From Opacimonas sp014872805 (GTDB lineage: Bacteria > Pseudomonadota > Gammaproteobacteria > Enterobacterales > Alteromonadaceae): a DNA stretch of 64,000 nucleotides. The stretch is taken from positions 186,001 through 250,000 of the forward strand of contig WKFN01000014.1 of assembly GCA_014872805.1 (NCBI GenBank). The letters run 5' to 3'. Numbering within the stretch: position 1 is the stretch's first letter; every line of letters begins with the position of its first letter. This document shows, one piece after another, positions 53,001 to 61,906 of this stretch. A program made the translations under genes and the position numbers. Under the pieces are notes generated by a model that was not told where the DNA came from, did no database searches, and saw nothing but the letters and a program-made list of their open reading frames with translations.

Positions 53001-55667
53001 ATGACAGAACAAATTTTAGCTGACATCGATCCACAAGAAACGCAGGAATGGATAGAATCCTTAGAATCTGTATTAGAAGCAGAAGGCGTGGATCGTGCTC
53101 ACTTTTTACTTGAGCAACTTATTGAAAAAGCTCGTCGCAACGGCGCACATTTACCATATGATGCGACTACAGCGTATTTGAATACCATCCCACCCGGACA
53201 AGAACCAACGATGCCTGGTGACCAAACCATTGAAACCAAAATTCGTAATGCGATTCGTTGGAATGCCTTGATGATGGTATTGCGTGGCTCTAAAAAAGAC
53301 CTAGAGCTGGGTGGTCACATCTCGTCATTCCAGTCATCAGCGATGTTGTACGATGTGGGTTTTAACCATTTCTTCCGCGCGCCAAATGACAAAGACGGCG
53401 GTGATTTTGTATTTGTACAAGGACACGTTTCACCAGGTATTTATTCACGTGCGTTTATTGAAGGTCGCTTAAGCGAAGGTCAGCTAGATAATTTCCGTCA
53501 GGAAGTCTCGGGTGAGGGTCTATCTTCTTATCCACACCCTAAATTAATGCCTGATTTTTGGCAATTCCCAACGGTTTCTATGGGCTTAGGTCCGATGCAA
53601 GCGATCTATCTCGCGCGCTTCTTGAAATACTTAACCAACCGTGGCTTAAAAGATTGTTCTGACCAACGCGTGTGGTGCTTTATGGGGGACGGTGAGGTAG
53701 ATGAGCCAGAAAGCTTAGGAGCAATTGGCCTGGCATCTCGTGAAGGCTTAGATAATTTAACCTTCGTCATTAACTGTAATTTACAGCGCTTAGACGGTCC
53801 AGTTCGTGGTAACGGCAAGATCATCCAAGAGTTAGAAGGCACATTCCGCGGCGCTGGCTGGGAAGTGATCAAAGTCATTTGGGGTCGCTATTGGGATCCA
53901 CTACTGGCCCGTGATACCTCAGGTAAGTTATTAGACTTGATGAATGAAACCGTGGATGGTGAATACCAAAACTGTAAAGCAAACGGTGGGGCTTACACCC
54001 GTGAACACTTTTTTGGCAAATACCCAGAGCTCAAAGAAATGGTCGCCAACATGTCCGATGATGATATCTGGCGTCTAAACCGAGGTGGTCACGATCCTGT
54101 GAAGGTCTACGCAGCTTACAAAAAAGCTTCAGAAACGCAAGGCCGTCCACAGGTTATTCTAGCGAAAACAGTCAAAGGTTACGGCTTAGGTGCGGCGGGT
54201 GAAGGTAAAAACATCGCACACAACGTGAAGAAAATGGATAAAGAATCCATTCGTATTTACCGCGACCGTTTTAATATCCCTGTCTCTGATGACGATTTGG
54301 AAAACTTACCGTATTACAAGTTTGACGAAGCGTCTGAAGAGTATCAGTACTTAAAAGCACGCCGTGATGCGTTACATGGGTTCATGCCACGTCGCTTACC
54401 AAAATCAACAGTTGAGTTGCCAGCACCACCACTCAAAGCGTTTGAAGCGGTAACCAAAGGCTCAAATGGGCGCGAAATCTCTACTACGATGGCGTTTGTA
54501 CGTGTCTTGACTTCATTGCTAAAAGATAAACAAATGGGTAAACACGTGGTACCGATCATTCCGGATGAAGCGCGTACCTTTGGTATGGAAGGCTTGTTCC
54601 GTCAGGTTGGTATTTATGCCAACGAAGGTCAAAAATACGTCCCTCAAGATGCCGATCAGGTTGCTTTTTATCGCGAAGATAAGAAAGGTCAAGTACTGCA
54701 AGAAGGGATTAATGAACTTGGCGCGATGTCGTCATTCGTGGCTGCCGGTACCTCATATTCATTGAACGATGTGCCGATGTTACCTGTGTACATTTACTAC
54801 TCAATGTTTGGTTTCCAACGCGTAGGTGATATGGCGTGGGCAGCAGGTGACAGCCAATGTCGCGGATTCTTAGTCGGTGGTACGGCAGGTAGAACCACAC
54901 TAAACGGTGAAGGTTTACAGCACCAAGACGGTCATTCGCACATTCAAGCCGGCCTGATTCCAAATTGTATTTCTTACGACCCAACCTATGGCTATGAAAT
55001 GGCAGTTATCGTACAAGACGGTACACGCCGTATGCTAGAAGAACAAGAAAACGTCTTCTACTACTTGACGGTAATGAACGAGAACTACGTTCAACCAGAA
55101 ATGCCAAAAGGTTGTGAAGAAGGTATTATTAAAGGTATTTATAAGCTGGACACTGTGGGTAAGAGCAAACTTAAGGTCAAACTCTTAGGTTCAGGTACGA
55201 TTTTGGTGAAAGTGCGTGAAGCGGCAGCGTTATTGGCTGAAAAATTTGGTGTCGAGTCTGAGGTTTACTCAGTACCTTCATTTAATGAGCTTGGTCGTGA
55301 TGGTCTTTCAGTTGAGCGTCATAACATGCTCCACCCAACGGACAAGCCACAAAAAGCGTATATTACTGAGGTGCTTGAGGCCGGTAATGCCGGACCTACG
55401 ATTGCGGCAACGGATTACATGAAAGCCTATGCGGATCAAGTTCGTGCCTTTGTGCCTGGTGCGTATCGAGTGTTAGGTACCGATGGTTTTGGTCGCTCTG
55501 ATAGCCGTCAGAACTTGCGTCGTCACTTTGAGGTAGATGCTGAATTTATCGCAGTAGCTGCTTTATACGAGTTAGTTAAAGCCGGTGATTATAAAGCGCA
55601 AGACCTAGCAGCAGCGATTGCTGAACTAGGTATTGATGCAGATAAAATTAACCCACTTTACGCCTAA
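53001..55667 (+). CDS. aceE: Pyruvate dehydrogenase E1 component
   Basis: Homodimeric thiamine-diphosphate decarboxylase of the pyruvate dehydrogenase complex; it transfers the acetyl group to the lipoyl arms of E2. The 888-residue length matches E. coli AceE. The cofactor motif GDGEVDEPES leads to the NCNLQRLDGPVRGN segment, and the GHSHIQAG-type histidine region is seen as GLQHQDGHSHIQAG. A gap of 11 bases separates it from aceF. Confidence 0.98.
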   Translation: MTEQILADIDPQETQEWIESLESVLEAEGVDRAHFLLEQLIEKARRNGAHLPYDATTAYLNTIPPGQEPTMPGDQTIETKIRNAIRWNALMMVLRGSKKDLELGGHISSFQSSAMLYDVGFNHFFRAPNDKDGGDFVFVQGHVSPGIYSRAFIEGRLSEGQLDNFRQEVSGEGLSSYPHPKLMPDFWQFPTVSMGLGPMQAIYLARFLKYLTNRGLKDCSDQRVWCFMGDGEVDEPESLGAIGLASREGLDNLTFVINCNLQRLDGPVRGNGKIIQELEGTFRGAGWEVIKVIWGRYWDPLLARDTSGKLLDLMNETVDGEYQNCKANGGAYTREHFFGKYPELKEMVANMSDDDIWRLNRGGHDPVKVYAAYKKASETQGRPQVILAKTVKGYGLGAAGEGKNIAHNVKKMDKESIRIYRDRFNIPVSDDDLENLPYYKFDEASEEYQYLKARRDALHGFMPRRLPKSTVELPAPPLKAFEAVTKGSNGREISTTMAFVRVLTSLLKDKQMGKHVVPIIPDEARTFGMEGLFRQVGIYANEGQKYVPQDADQVAFYREDKKGQVLQEGINELGAMSSFVAAGTSYSLNDVPMLPVYIYYSMFGFQRVGDMAWAAGDSQCRGFLVGGTAGRTTLNGEGLQHQDGHSHIQAGLIPNCISYDPTYGYEMAVIVQDGTRRMLEEQENVFYYLTVMNENYVQPEMPKGCEEGIIKGIYKLDTVGKSKLKVKLLGSGTILVKVREAAALLAEKFGVESEVYSVPSFNELGRDGLSVERHNMLHPTDKPQKAYITEVLEAGNAGPTIAATDYMKAYADQVRAFVPGAYRVLGTDGFGRSDSRQNLRRHFEVDAEFIAVAALYELVKAGDYKAQDLAAAIAELGIDADKINPLYA

Positions 55668-55678
55668 GGAGCATAGCT

Positions 55679-57634
55679 ATGTCTGATAGTAAAGATGTAT
55701 TCGTCCCTGACTTGGGCGAAGATTCGGTAGAAGTCATCGAGATTTGTGTGACCGTTGGCGACAGTATTGATGCTGAAGATGCGATTGTAACGGTTGAGTC
55801 GGACAAAGCTTCGATGGATATTCCAGCGCCGTTTGGTGGCAGCATTAGTGAAATTTGTGTTGCTGTAGGGGATAAAATCTCAGAAGGGACGTTATTGGCA
55901 AAGATTGCCAGTGCTGACTCAGAGGATGCGACAGTAGCTGAAGCGCCTGTGGCTAGTGAAGCGCCTGCAGTCGAAACAGTCCAAGCGGAGGCGCCTAGCG
56001 CTGAAACGGTAATTCAAGTGACCGTTCCTGACATTGGTGGTGATGAGAATGTAGACGTCATTGACGTATTGGTGGCAGTAGGTGATAGTGTTGATGCTGA
56101 AGATGGCTTGATTACGCTAGAGACTGACAAAGCGTCTATGGACGTTCCATGCTCAGAAGCTGGAGTCGTAAAGGCGGTTCATGCAGCGGTCGGTGATAAA
56201 GTTTCTGAAGGCTCCCTAGTTATCGACTTAGCCGTATCGACTGGGGCGACTGATTCTGTCACTGCAGCAAAGCCTGCTGTAGCAGCAGAGCCAGCAGCCC
56301 AACCAGCACCCGCTGTGGCCACAACATCAGCTGCTCTAAGCACGATTCAAGTGACTGTCCCTGACATTGGTGGGGATGAGAACGTCGATGTGATTGATGT
56401 ATTAGTCGCAGTGGGTGATAAGGTTGAAGCCGAAGATGGTTTGATTACTCTAGAGACGGATAAAGCATCGATGGATGTCCCGTCACCAGAGCCTGGTATA
56501 GTCAAAGCTATTCACGCGTCTGTAGGGGATAAAGTATCACAGGGCTCTTTGGTCATTGATTTAGAAGTTGCTGGGGCATCAGTTATTGGTACACCAGCGG
56601 CTCCTGCACCGGCGCCACAAGCCAGTGCGCCAGCCATGGCACCGGCTGCTAGTAAAGCACCACCTGTGCCACATCACCCATCAGCGGGAGAGATCAAGCG
56701 CACTGGTCGTGTGCATGCATCACCTTCAGTACGTCGTTTAGCCCGAGAGTTTGGAGTTGATTTAACCCAAGTCACAGGCTCTGGCAACAAAGGTCGTATC
56801 GTAAAAGAAGACGTCCAGTCTTATGTGAAATACGAATTGTCACGGCCAAAAGCCACTGCTGCGCCAGCAACAGGTGGTGGCGAGGGTGGTCTGCAAGTGA
56901 TTGCGCAACCTAAAGTTGATTTTAGCAAGTTTGGTGAGGTAGAAGAATTGCCGTTAACGCGTATTCAAAAACTATCTGGCCCTAACTTGCACCGCAACTG
57001 GGTGACGATCCCACACGTTACACAGTTTGATGAAGCGGATATCACGGATTTAGAAGATTTTCGTAAGCAGCAAAATGTTGTGGCTGAAAAGCGCAAGCTA
57101 GGCTTCAAAATCACGCCACTTGTTTTCATGATGAAAGCCGCAGCAGATGCTTTAAAAGCCTATCCAACGTTTAACTCGTCATTGTCGGCCGATGGTGAGA
57201 GTTTAATTCTCAAAAAATACTTCCATATCGGGATTGCGGTAGACACCCCTAATGGTTTGGTTGTACCAGTGGTACGTGATGTAGACCAGAAAGGTATTTA
57301 TGAGTTATCACAAGAGTTGATGGAAATCTCTATCAAAGCGCGTGAGGGCAAATTAAAGGCTGCAGATATGCAAGGATCGTGTTTTACCATTTCAAGCTTA
57401 GGCGGTATTGGTGGTACGGCATTTACGCCAATTGTCAATGCCCCAGATGTCGCGATTTTGGGTGTGTCAAAATCTGAGATAAAACCAAAGTGGAATGGTA
57501 AAGATTTTGATCCAAGGTTAATGTTGCCGTTATCTTTATCGTACGACCATCGTGTGATCGATGGTGCGCTCGCCGCGCGCTTCACGGTTCACTTGAAAAA
57601 TGCGTTAGAAGATTTGCGTAACATATTGCTATAA
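55679..57634 (+). CDS. aceF: Dihydrolipoamide acetyltransferase E2 with three lipoyl domains
   Basis: Core of the pyruvate dehydrogenase complex; it transfers acetyl to coenzyme A. The 651 residues contain three lipoyl domains, with lipoylated lysines K43, K151 and K262 in DKASMD motifs, joined by Ala-Pro linkers. The peripheral-subunit-binding domain follows (about 345-382, ASPSVRRLAREFGVDL). The catalytic domain ends with SYDHRVIDGA (H624, D628). Lipoyl domains 2 and 3 are almost identical in protein but differ at many synonymous sites. Confidence 0.97.
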   Translation: MSDSKDVFVPDLGEDSVEVIEICVTVGDSIDAEDAIVTVESDKASMDIPAPFGGSISEICVAVGDKISEGTLLAKIASADSEDATVAEAPVASEAPAVETVQAEAPSAETVIQVTVPDIGGDENVDVIDVLVAVGDSVDAEDGLITLETDKASMDVPCSEAGVVKAVHAAVGDKVSEGSLVIDLAVSTGATDSVTAAKPAVAAEPAAQPAPAVATTSAALSTIQVTVPDIGGDENVDVIDVLVAVGDKVEAEDGLITLETDKASMDVPSPEPGIVKAIHASVGDKVSQGSLVIDLEVAGASVIGTPAAPAPAPQASAPAMAPAASKAPPVPHHPSAGEIKRTGRVHASPSVRRLAREFGVDLTQVTGSGNKGRIVKEDVQSYVKYELSRPKATAAPATGGGEGGLQVIAQPKVDFSKFGEVEELPLTRIQKLSGPNLHRNWVTIPHVTQFDEADITDLEDFRKQQNVVAEKRKLGFKITPLVFMMKAAADALKAYPTFNSSLSADGESLILKKYFHIGIAVDTPNGLVVPVVRDVDQKGIYELSQELMEISIKAREGKLKAADMQGSCFTISSLGGIGGTAFTPIVNAPDVAILGVSKSEIKPKWNGKDFDPRLMLPLSLSYDHRVIDGALAARFTVHLKNALEDLRNILL

Positions 57635-57642
57635 CAGTGTCT

Positions 57643-57678
57643 GAGTCAGGGATTGTGAAAACCTCTGGCTCAATTTAA
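57643..57678 (+). terminator. Hairpin between aceF and lpd
   Basis: GAGTCAGGG (57643-57651) can pair with CTCTGGCTC (57663-57671), including two G-U pairs, across 11 bases, followed by AATTTAAT. It starts eight bases after the aceF stop. It may partly terminate the pdhR-aceEF transcript ahead of a separate lpd promoter. Confidence 0.45.
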
Positions 57679-57702
57679 TCGATTGAAATCGTTGTGTTTA
57701 TT

Positions 57703-57740
57703 TTGAACATAACGGATAAAACAGGGTACAATTTCCCTGT
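57703..57740 (+). promoter_or_regulatory. lpd: lpd promoter with palindrome over the -10
   Basis: TTGAAC (57703-57708) and TACAAT (57727-57732) are 18 bases apart, a fair sigma-70 promoter. ACAGGG (57721-57726) and CCCTGT (57735-57740) form a perfect inverted repeat that brackets the -10. Its place suggests an operator for a repressor. It does not resemble the PdhR box. Confidence 0.6.
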
Positions 57741-57768
57741 CATATTAACTCCAAGTTTTGAGGTCATA

Positions 57769-59187
57769 ATGAGCGAAATAAAAACGCAACTAGTCGTACT
57801 AGGTGCAGGTCCAGGCGGATACAGTGCTGCATTCCGTGCAGCGGATTTAGGGATTGAAACCGTGCTAGTGGATGCACGTGCTACGCTTGGTGGTGTGTGT
57901 TTAAACGTCGGTTGTATTCCTTCAAAAGCGTTATTACACGTGGCGAAGGTGATTGAAGAAGCGAAGCATTTGTCTAGTCATGGTGTCACATTCGGTGAGC
58001 CACAAATCGATCTAGACAAAGTTCGTGCTTGGAAAGACAGTGTAGTTAGCCAGTTGACCAAAGGCTTGGGCGGCATGTCAAAAATGCGCAAAGTTAAGCA
58101 TGTACAAGGTTACGGCAAATTCACAGGATCTAACACATTAGAAGTAACAGGAGATGATGGCGTCACGACCATTACCTTTGATAATGCAATTATCGCTGCA
58201 GGTTCTGAACCAGTGGCTCTGCCGTTCATCCCAGAAGATGACCGTGTGATTGATTCAACGGGTGCGCTTGAGATGAAAGATATCCCAGGCAAGATGCTTG
58301 TTCTAGGTGGCGGTATCATTGGTCTTGAGATGGGCACCGTATATCGATCTTTAGGTTCGCAGATTGACGTCGTTGAATTTTTAGATCAGCTTGTTCCTGC
58401 TGCCGATAAAGACATCATCAAAGTCTACATGAAAACCATCAAAGACAAGTTCAACGTGATGCTAGAAACTAAAGTGACCGCGGTGGAAGCAAAAGACGAC
58501 GGTTTATATGTGACGTTTGAAGGCAAAAAAGCTCCAGCAGAGCCAGTGCGTTATGACAAAGTGCTTGTTGCAGTAGGTCGTCGTCCAAATGGCTCACTTG
58601 TTGCTGCGGAAAAAGCAGGTGTAACGGTTGATGAGCGTGGCTTTATTAGTGTCAATAAGCAAATGCAAACCAACGTACCGCACATTTACGCGATCGGTGA
58701 TCTAGTTGGTCAACCAATGCTTGCGCACAAAGCGGTTCATGAAGGTCATGTGGCGGCTGAAGTCATTTCTGGTCAGAAACATTACTTTGACCCACGTTGC
58801 ATTCCTTCAGTTGCGTATACTGAGCCAGAAATTGCTTGGGTTGGTCTCACTGAAAAAGAAGCGAAAGAGCAAGGTGTTAACTACGAAGCAGCTGTATTTC
58901 CTTGGGCGGCTTCAGGTCGTGCTATTGCACAAGCAGCAACAGACGGTATGACCAAAATGATCTTCGATAAAGATACAGGTCGTGTCATTGGGGGTGCAAT
59001 CATTGGTACGAATGCTGGCGAAATGCTTGGTGAAATCGGTCTTGCGATCGAAATGGGTGCGGATGCTGAAGATGTTGCATTGACCATTCATGCTCACCCA
59101 ACCTTAAATGAATCCATTGGTATGGCTGCTGAAGTTTACGAAGGCAGCATTACGGATATGCCAAATCCAAAAGCGAAAAAGAAGTAA
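57769..59187 (+). CDS. lpd: Dihydrolipoamide dehydrogenase E3
   Basis: FAD enzyme that reoxidises the lipoyl groups of the pyruvate and 2-oxoglutarate dehydrogenase complexes, making NADH. ATG 57769 gives 472 residues starting MSEIKTQLVVLGAGPGGYS; a longer open frame upstream runs through the promoter. GAGPGG is the FAD loop, GGVCLNVGCIPSKALL carries the redox cysteines, GGGIIGLE is the NAD loop and HAHPTLNE contains the catalytic His. An AGGT ribosome binding site precedes the start. A strong terminator follows. Confidence 0.98.
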   Translation: MSEIKTQLVVLGAGPGGYSAAFRAADLGIETVLVDARATLGGVCLNVGCIPSKALLHVAKVIEEAKHLSSHGVTFGEPQIDLDKVRAWKDSVVSQLTKGLGGMSKMRKVKHVQGYGKFTGSNTLEVTGDDGVTTITFDNAIIAAGSEPVALPFIPEDDRVIDSTGALEMKDIPGKMLVLGGGIIGLEMGTVYRSLGSQIDVVEFLDQLVPAADKDIIKVYMKTIKDKFNVMLETKVTAVEAKDDGLYVTFEGKKAPAEPVRYDKVLVAVGRRPNGSLVAAEKAGVTVDERGFISVNKQMQTNVPHIYAIGDLVGQPMLAHKAVHEGHVAAEVISGQKHYFDPRCIPSVAYTEPEIAWVGLTEKEAKEQGVNYEAAVFPWAASGRAIAQAATDGMTKMIFDKDTGRVIGGAIIGTNAGEMLGEIGLAIEMGADAEDVALTIHAHPTLNESIGMAAEVYEGSITDMPNPKAKKK

Positions 59188-59217
59188 TATTCTGAACGTT
59201 TCACTTATTGCAAGAAG

Positions 59218-59248
59218 CCTGATTTAGTTTTCTAAGTCAGGTTTTTTT
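59218..59248 (+). terminator. Rho-independent terminator after lpd
   Basis: CCTGATTTAG pairs with CTAAGTCAGG (one G-U pair) around TTTT, followed by seven T's. It starts 30 bases after the lpd stop. Confidence 0.93.
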
Positions 59249-59281
59249 GTAATTTCAAAAAAGTTGTGTATCTTAAGCACT

Positions 59282-59545
59282 ATGCGTCAGATTGAAATCT
59301 TTGAAGTCCCTAGTCCTTGTATCGGAGTATGTACTAATGGCCCTCGTGGTTATTGTACAGGCTGTTTTCGTTCGAGAGACGAAAGGTTGCACTGGCTTAA
59401 TATCGATAATAATACACGCAAGCAAATTAACGACGCTTGCTCCAGGCGTAAAGCCTCTTACCTCAAACGCAAGCAAAGCCAAGCCAATACCTCACAACCT
59501 ACTCAGGTTCAAGAATCGACGCCACAACAAGATTCTTTGTTTTAG
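59282..59545 (+). CDS. DUF1289 family protein
   Basis: Small cysteine-rich protein of 87 residues from ATG 59282; a GTG 18 bases upstream is an alternative. The motif PSPCIGVCTNGPRGYCTGCFR contains four cysteines in the DUF1289 pattern, probably a metal site, followed by RDERLHW. The C-terminus is basic, then Gln- and Thr-rich. Function is not established. Confidence 0.8.
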   Translation: MRQIEIFEVPSPCIGVCTNGPRGYCTGCFRSRDERLHWLNIDNNTRKQINDACSRRKASYLKRKQSQANTSQPTQVQESTPQQDSLF

Positions 59546-59630
59546 CTCGCACAATAGACGGTTGCGTCTACATTAAAGCATATTATTGATTTTCTTGGCA
59601 AACCTCCCCCCTATTCTAGACACGCATAAT

Positions 59631-59789
59631 ATGCACTATGAAAATAAACCATTAGATGAAAAAAGATTCTTCAATGCTGGTTCATTTAGGGGTTCTGAAT
59701 TAAAATACTTTGTAATCTTACAGATGTATCAACAAGCGCAATCAGATGCTAAGCAATCAGATGCTAATAAGATCCATAATTTAATTTAA
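59631..59789 (+). CDS. Possible small protein, unknown
   Basis: An open frame of 52 residues (MHYENKPLDEKRFFNAGS and on) ending 24 bases before the DUF481 gene. No clear ribosome binding site is seen and I recognise no family. Its last third is encoded by a short tandem repeat. It may be a real small gene or an untranslated leader. Confidence 0.3.
   Translation: MHYENKPLDEKRFFNAGSFRGSELKYFVILQMYQQAQSDAKQSDANKIHNLI
59739..59768 (+). repeat. 15-bp tandem repeat
   Basis: Two adjacent copies of CAATCAGATGCTAA followed by G or T. In frame they encode repeated QSDA(K/N) units at the end of the small open frame. A recent slippage duplication is the simple explanation. Confidence 0.8.
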
Positions 59790-59813
59790 TCTACAAAATA
59801 GCAGGAATACATT

Positions 59814-60542
59814 ATGAAATTGCGACTAGCTACTGCAATAGCTGCCGTATTAGTTAGTGCAGCGGCGCACGCAGAGGATGTCCAAAAACCGTTTACAATG
59901 GACGGTGAGTTTGGCTTTATTTTGACTTCAGGCAATACTGAAACTACCTCTTTGTCAGCCGGTTTGAAAAGCACACAAGAGCTAACGGATTGGAGTAATG
60001 AGTACACGGCTGAAGTCCTTTACAAACAAGATGAGTTAGATAATGGTACCGAAACCACTGCCCAAAAATTCTTTATTTCAGGACAGGGTAACTACAAATT
60101 GACCAATCCAAGACAACGGTTGTTTGCATTCGCTTCTTACGAGGATGATCGCTTCTCGAATTTTGCTTTTCAGTCTACTGTCGCGCTTGGTTGGAACGAA
60201 AAAGTGCTCGATACAGAACAACAAAGATTCAGTTATTCAGTCGGTCCGGGTTATAGCTTTGCCGAAGATCAAATGGGAGAGGACTTGAGCAGTGTGATTC
60301 TGCGTGGTGCCATTGACTATTCGTATAAATTATCGGACAACGCCAAATTAACACAAGTATTTAGTACAGAATACGGTGAAGATAACGTCAAATCACGTTC
60401 GAAAACCTCAGTCAGTGCAAAACTTGCCAACGGTTTATCAATGAAAGTGTCGTTAAAGTTAGATCACAATACGGAAGTGGATGAAGGCCGCGAAAACCTC
60501 GATACTGAGACTTCCGTGACCTTAGTATACAGCTTCTTTTAG
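59814..60542 (+). CDS. DUF481 outer-membrane beta-barrel protein
   Basis: Exported protein of 242 residues with a signal peptide at 1-20 (cleavage after AHA). The mature part is made of alternating short strands rich in Ser, Thr, Tyr and Phe, and ends in VTLVYSFF, a terminal aromatic residue typical of outer-membrane barrels. GEFGFILTSGNTETTSLSAG near the start matches the DUF481 (YdiY-like) family. Function unknown. An AGGA ribosome binding site precedes it. It converges on serA with a four-base overlap. Confidence 0.85.
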   Translation: MKLRLATAIAAVLVSAAAHAEDVQKPFTMDGEFGFILTSGNTETTSLSAGLKSTQELTDWSNEYTAEVLYKQDELDNGTETTAQKFFISGQGNYKLTNPRQRLFAFASYEDDRFSNFAFQSTVALGWNEKVLDTEQQRFSYSVGPGYSFAEDQMGEDLSSVILRGAIDYSYKLSDNAKLTQVFSTEYGEDNVKSRSKTSVSAKLANGLSMKVSLKLDHNTEVDEGRENLDTETSVTLVYSFF

Positions 60543-61768
60543 AACAAAATACGTGTTTTGATAGTGCCTTTGATCTGCACAAGTTCAGCAAAGGCATCTT
60601 CGGCACGGTCAGTTTCAACTTCCAACACTACATAACCAATATTCTCATTCGTTTGAAGATATTGTGCAGCAATGTTAATGCTTTCTTTTGCAAAGGCTTG
60701 GTTAATTTGCGTCAATACACCAGGGGCATTTTCGTGGATATGCAACAAACGTGAATGCTTGGCATGACCTGGAAGGGAAACTTCTGGGAAGTTTACGGCA
60801 GAAAGTGTCGAACCATTGTCTGAGTACTTCGCCAATTTACCAGCTACCTCAATACCAATATTTTCTTGAGCCTCTTGCGTTGAGCCACCTACATGCGGGG
60901 TTAAGATAACATTGTCAAATTTGCGCAGTGGTGATTCAAATTCTTCATTATTTGACTTGGGCTCAACTGGAAATACATCGACAAGTGCTCCGTTAAGTTT
61001 ACCTGATTCTAATGCTTGTGCGAGGGCATCGATGTCAACGACAGTACCGCGTGCAGCATTTATCAAAATCGCACCGTCTTTCATTTCAGCTAATTCTGAA
61101 GCACCAATCATATCTTGAGTATCAGCCGTCTCAGGGACGTGTAAGCTGATAATGTCAGAGGTATTTAATAGTTTTTTCAAGGTCTTTATTTGGACTGCAT
61201 TACCCAATACGAGCTTGTCTTCGATATCGAAGAACTGCACTCGCATGCCGAGATGTTCAGCTAGAATAGACAGCTGTGTACCAATATGACCGTAGCCAAT
61301 AATACCTAAAGTTTTGCCTCGTGCTTCATAAGAGCCTACGGCGCTTTTTTCCCATTCACCGCGATGCGCTTTGGCGTTTTTAGATGGGATCCCACGAAGT
61401 AGTAAAATCAAGCTTCCTAACACTAACTCAGCAACTGATCGAGTATTGGAAAACGGGGCGTTGAACACTGGGATACCACGAATCTGTGTGGCTTTTAAAT
61501 CAACCTGATTAGTGCCAATGCAAAAACATCCAACAGCGATAAGCTTTGGTGAATTGGCAACCACATTTTCTGTGATTTGGGTACGTGAACGAATACCGAC
61601 AAAGTGCACATCTTGCATTTTCTCAATCAACTCATCTTCAGGAAGAGATGTCTTGAGGTATTCAATGTTGCTGTAACCATTGCTGTGTAAGGTATCTACA
61701 GCACTTTGGTGTACGCCTTCTAGGAGAAGGATTTTGATTTTGTCTTTGGGCAATGATACTTTGCTCAT
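60539..61768 (-). CDS. serA: D-3-phosphoglycerate dehydrogenase
   Basis: First step of serine synthesis, oxidising 3-phosphoglycerate. I chose ATG 61768 (409 residues, starting MSKVSLPKDKIKI), one residue shorter than E. coli SerA; an upstream ATG at 61801 would add 11 residues and sits next to the MetJ boxes. The NAD-binding GYGHIGTQLS, the RGTVVDIDAL segment and the catalytic-His segment LTPHVGGSTQEAQ are present, and a C-terminal ACT domain suggests serine feedback. The leader carries tandem MetJ-type boxes. Confidence 0.97.
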   Translation of the reverse strand: MSKVSLPKDKIKILLLEGVHQSAVDTLHSNGYSNIEYLKTSLPEDELIEKMQDVHFVGIRSRTQITENVVANSPKLIAVGCFCIGTNQVDLKATQIRGIPVFNAPFSNTRSVAELVLGSLILLLRGIPSKNAKAHRGEWEKSAVGSYEARGKTLGIIGYGHIGTQLSILAEHLGMRVQFFDIEDKLVLGNAVQIKTLKKLLNTSDIISLHVPETADTQDMIGASELAEMKDGAILINAARGTVVDIDALAQALESGKLNGALVDVFPVEPKSNNEEFESPLRKFDNVILTPHVGGSTQEAQENIGIEVAGKLAKYSDNGSTLSAVNFPEVSLPGHAKHSRLLHIHENAPGVLTQINQAFAKESINIAAQYLQTNENIGYVVLEVETDRAEDAFAELVQIKGTIKTRILF

Positions 61769-61805
61769 GCGATTGCGTTCCTGTGTTGCGTTTGATGTCA
61801 ATTAA

Positions 61806-61821
61806 GACATCTAGACGTCTA
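61806..61821 (-). promoter_or_regulatory. Two MetJ-type boxes upstream of serA
   Basis: AGACATCT (61806-61813) and AGACGTCT (61814-61821) are adjacent and in the 8-bp phase that MetJ needs. One is a perfect consensus and the other differs at one base. They lie 38-53 bases before the serA start, right next to a minus-strand TATATT (61824-61829) that could be the -10. Repression of serA by MetJ is therefore likely. Confidence 0.7.
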
Positions 61822-61906
61822 AAATATATAAGTGCGCAATTTAGCAAAGTTCCGTTGCTAAGGATAGTCCTTTTTCGTCTATACTAGACTTTATTGCGAG
61901 TGTGTT

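Noticed and set aside
61861..61900. GTCTA/TAGAC inverted repeat between rpiA and serA
   Set aside because: Considered as an rpiA terminator or a further MetJ site. It is followed by an A-rich, not T-rich, stretch on the minus strand and does not match the 8-bp box phase.
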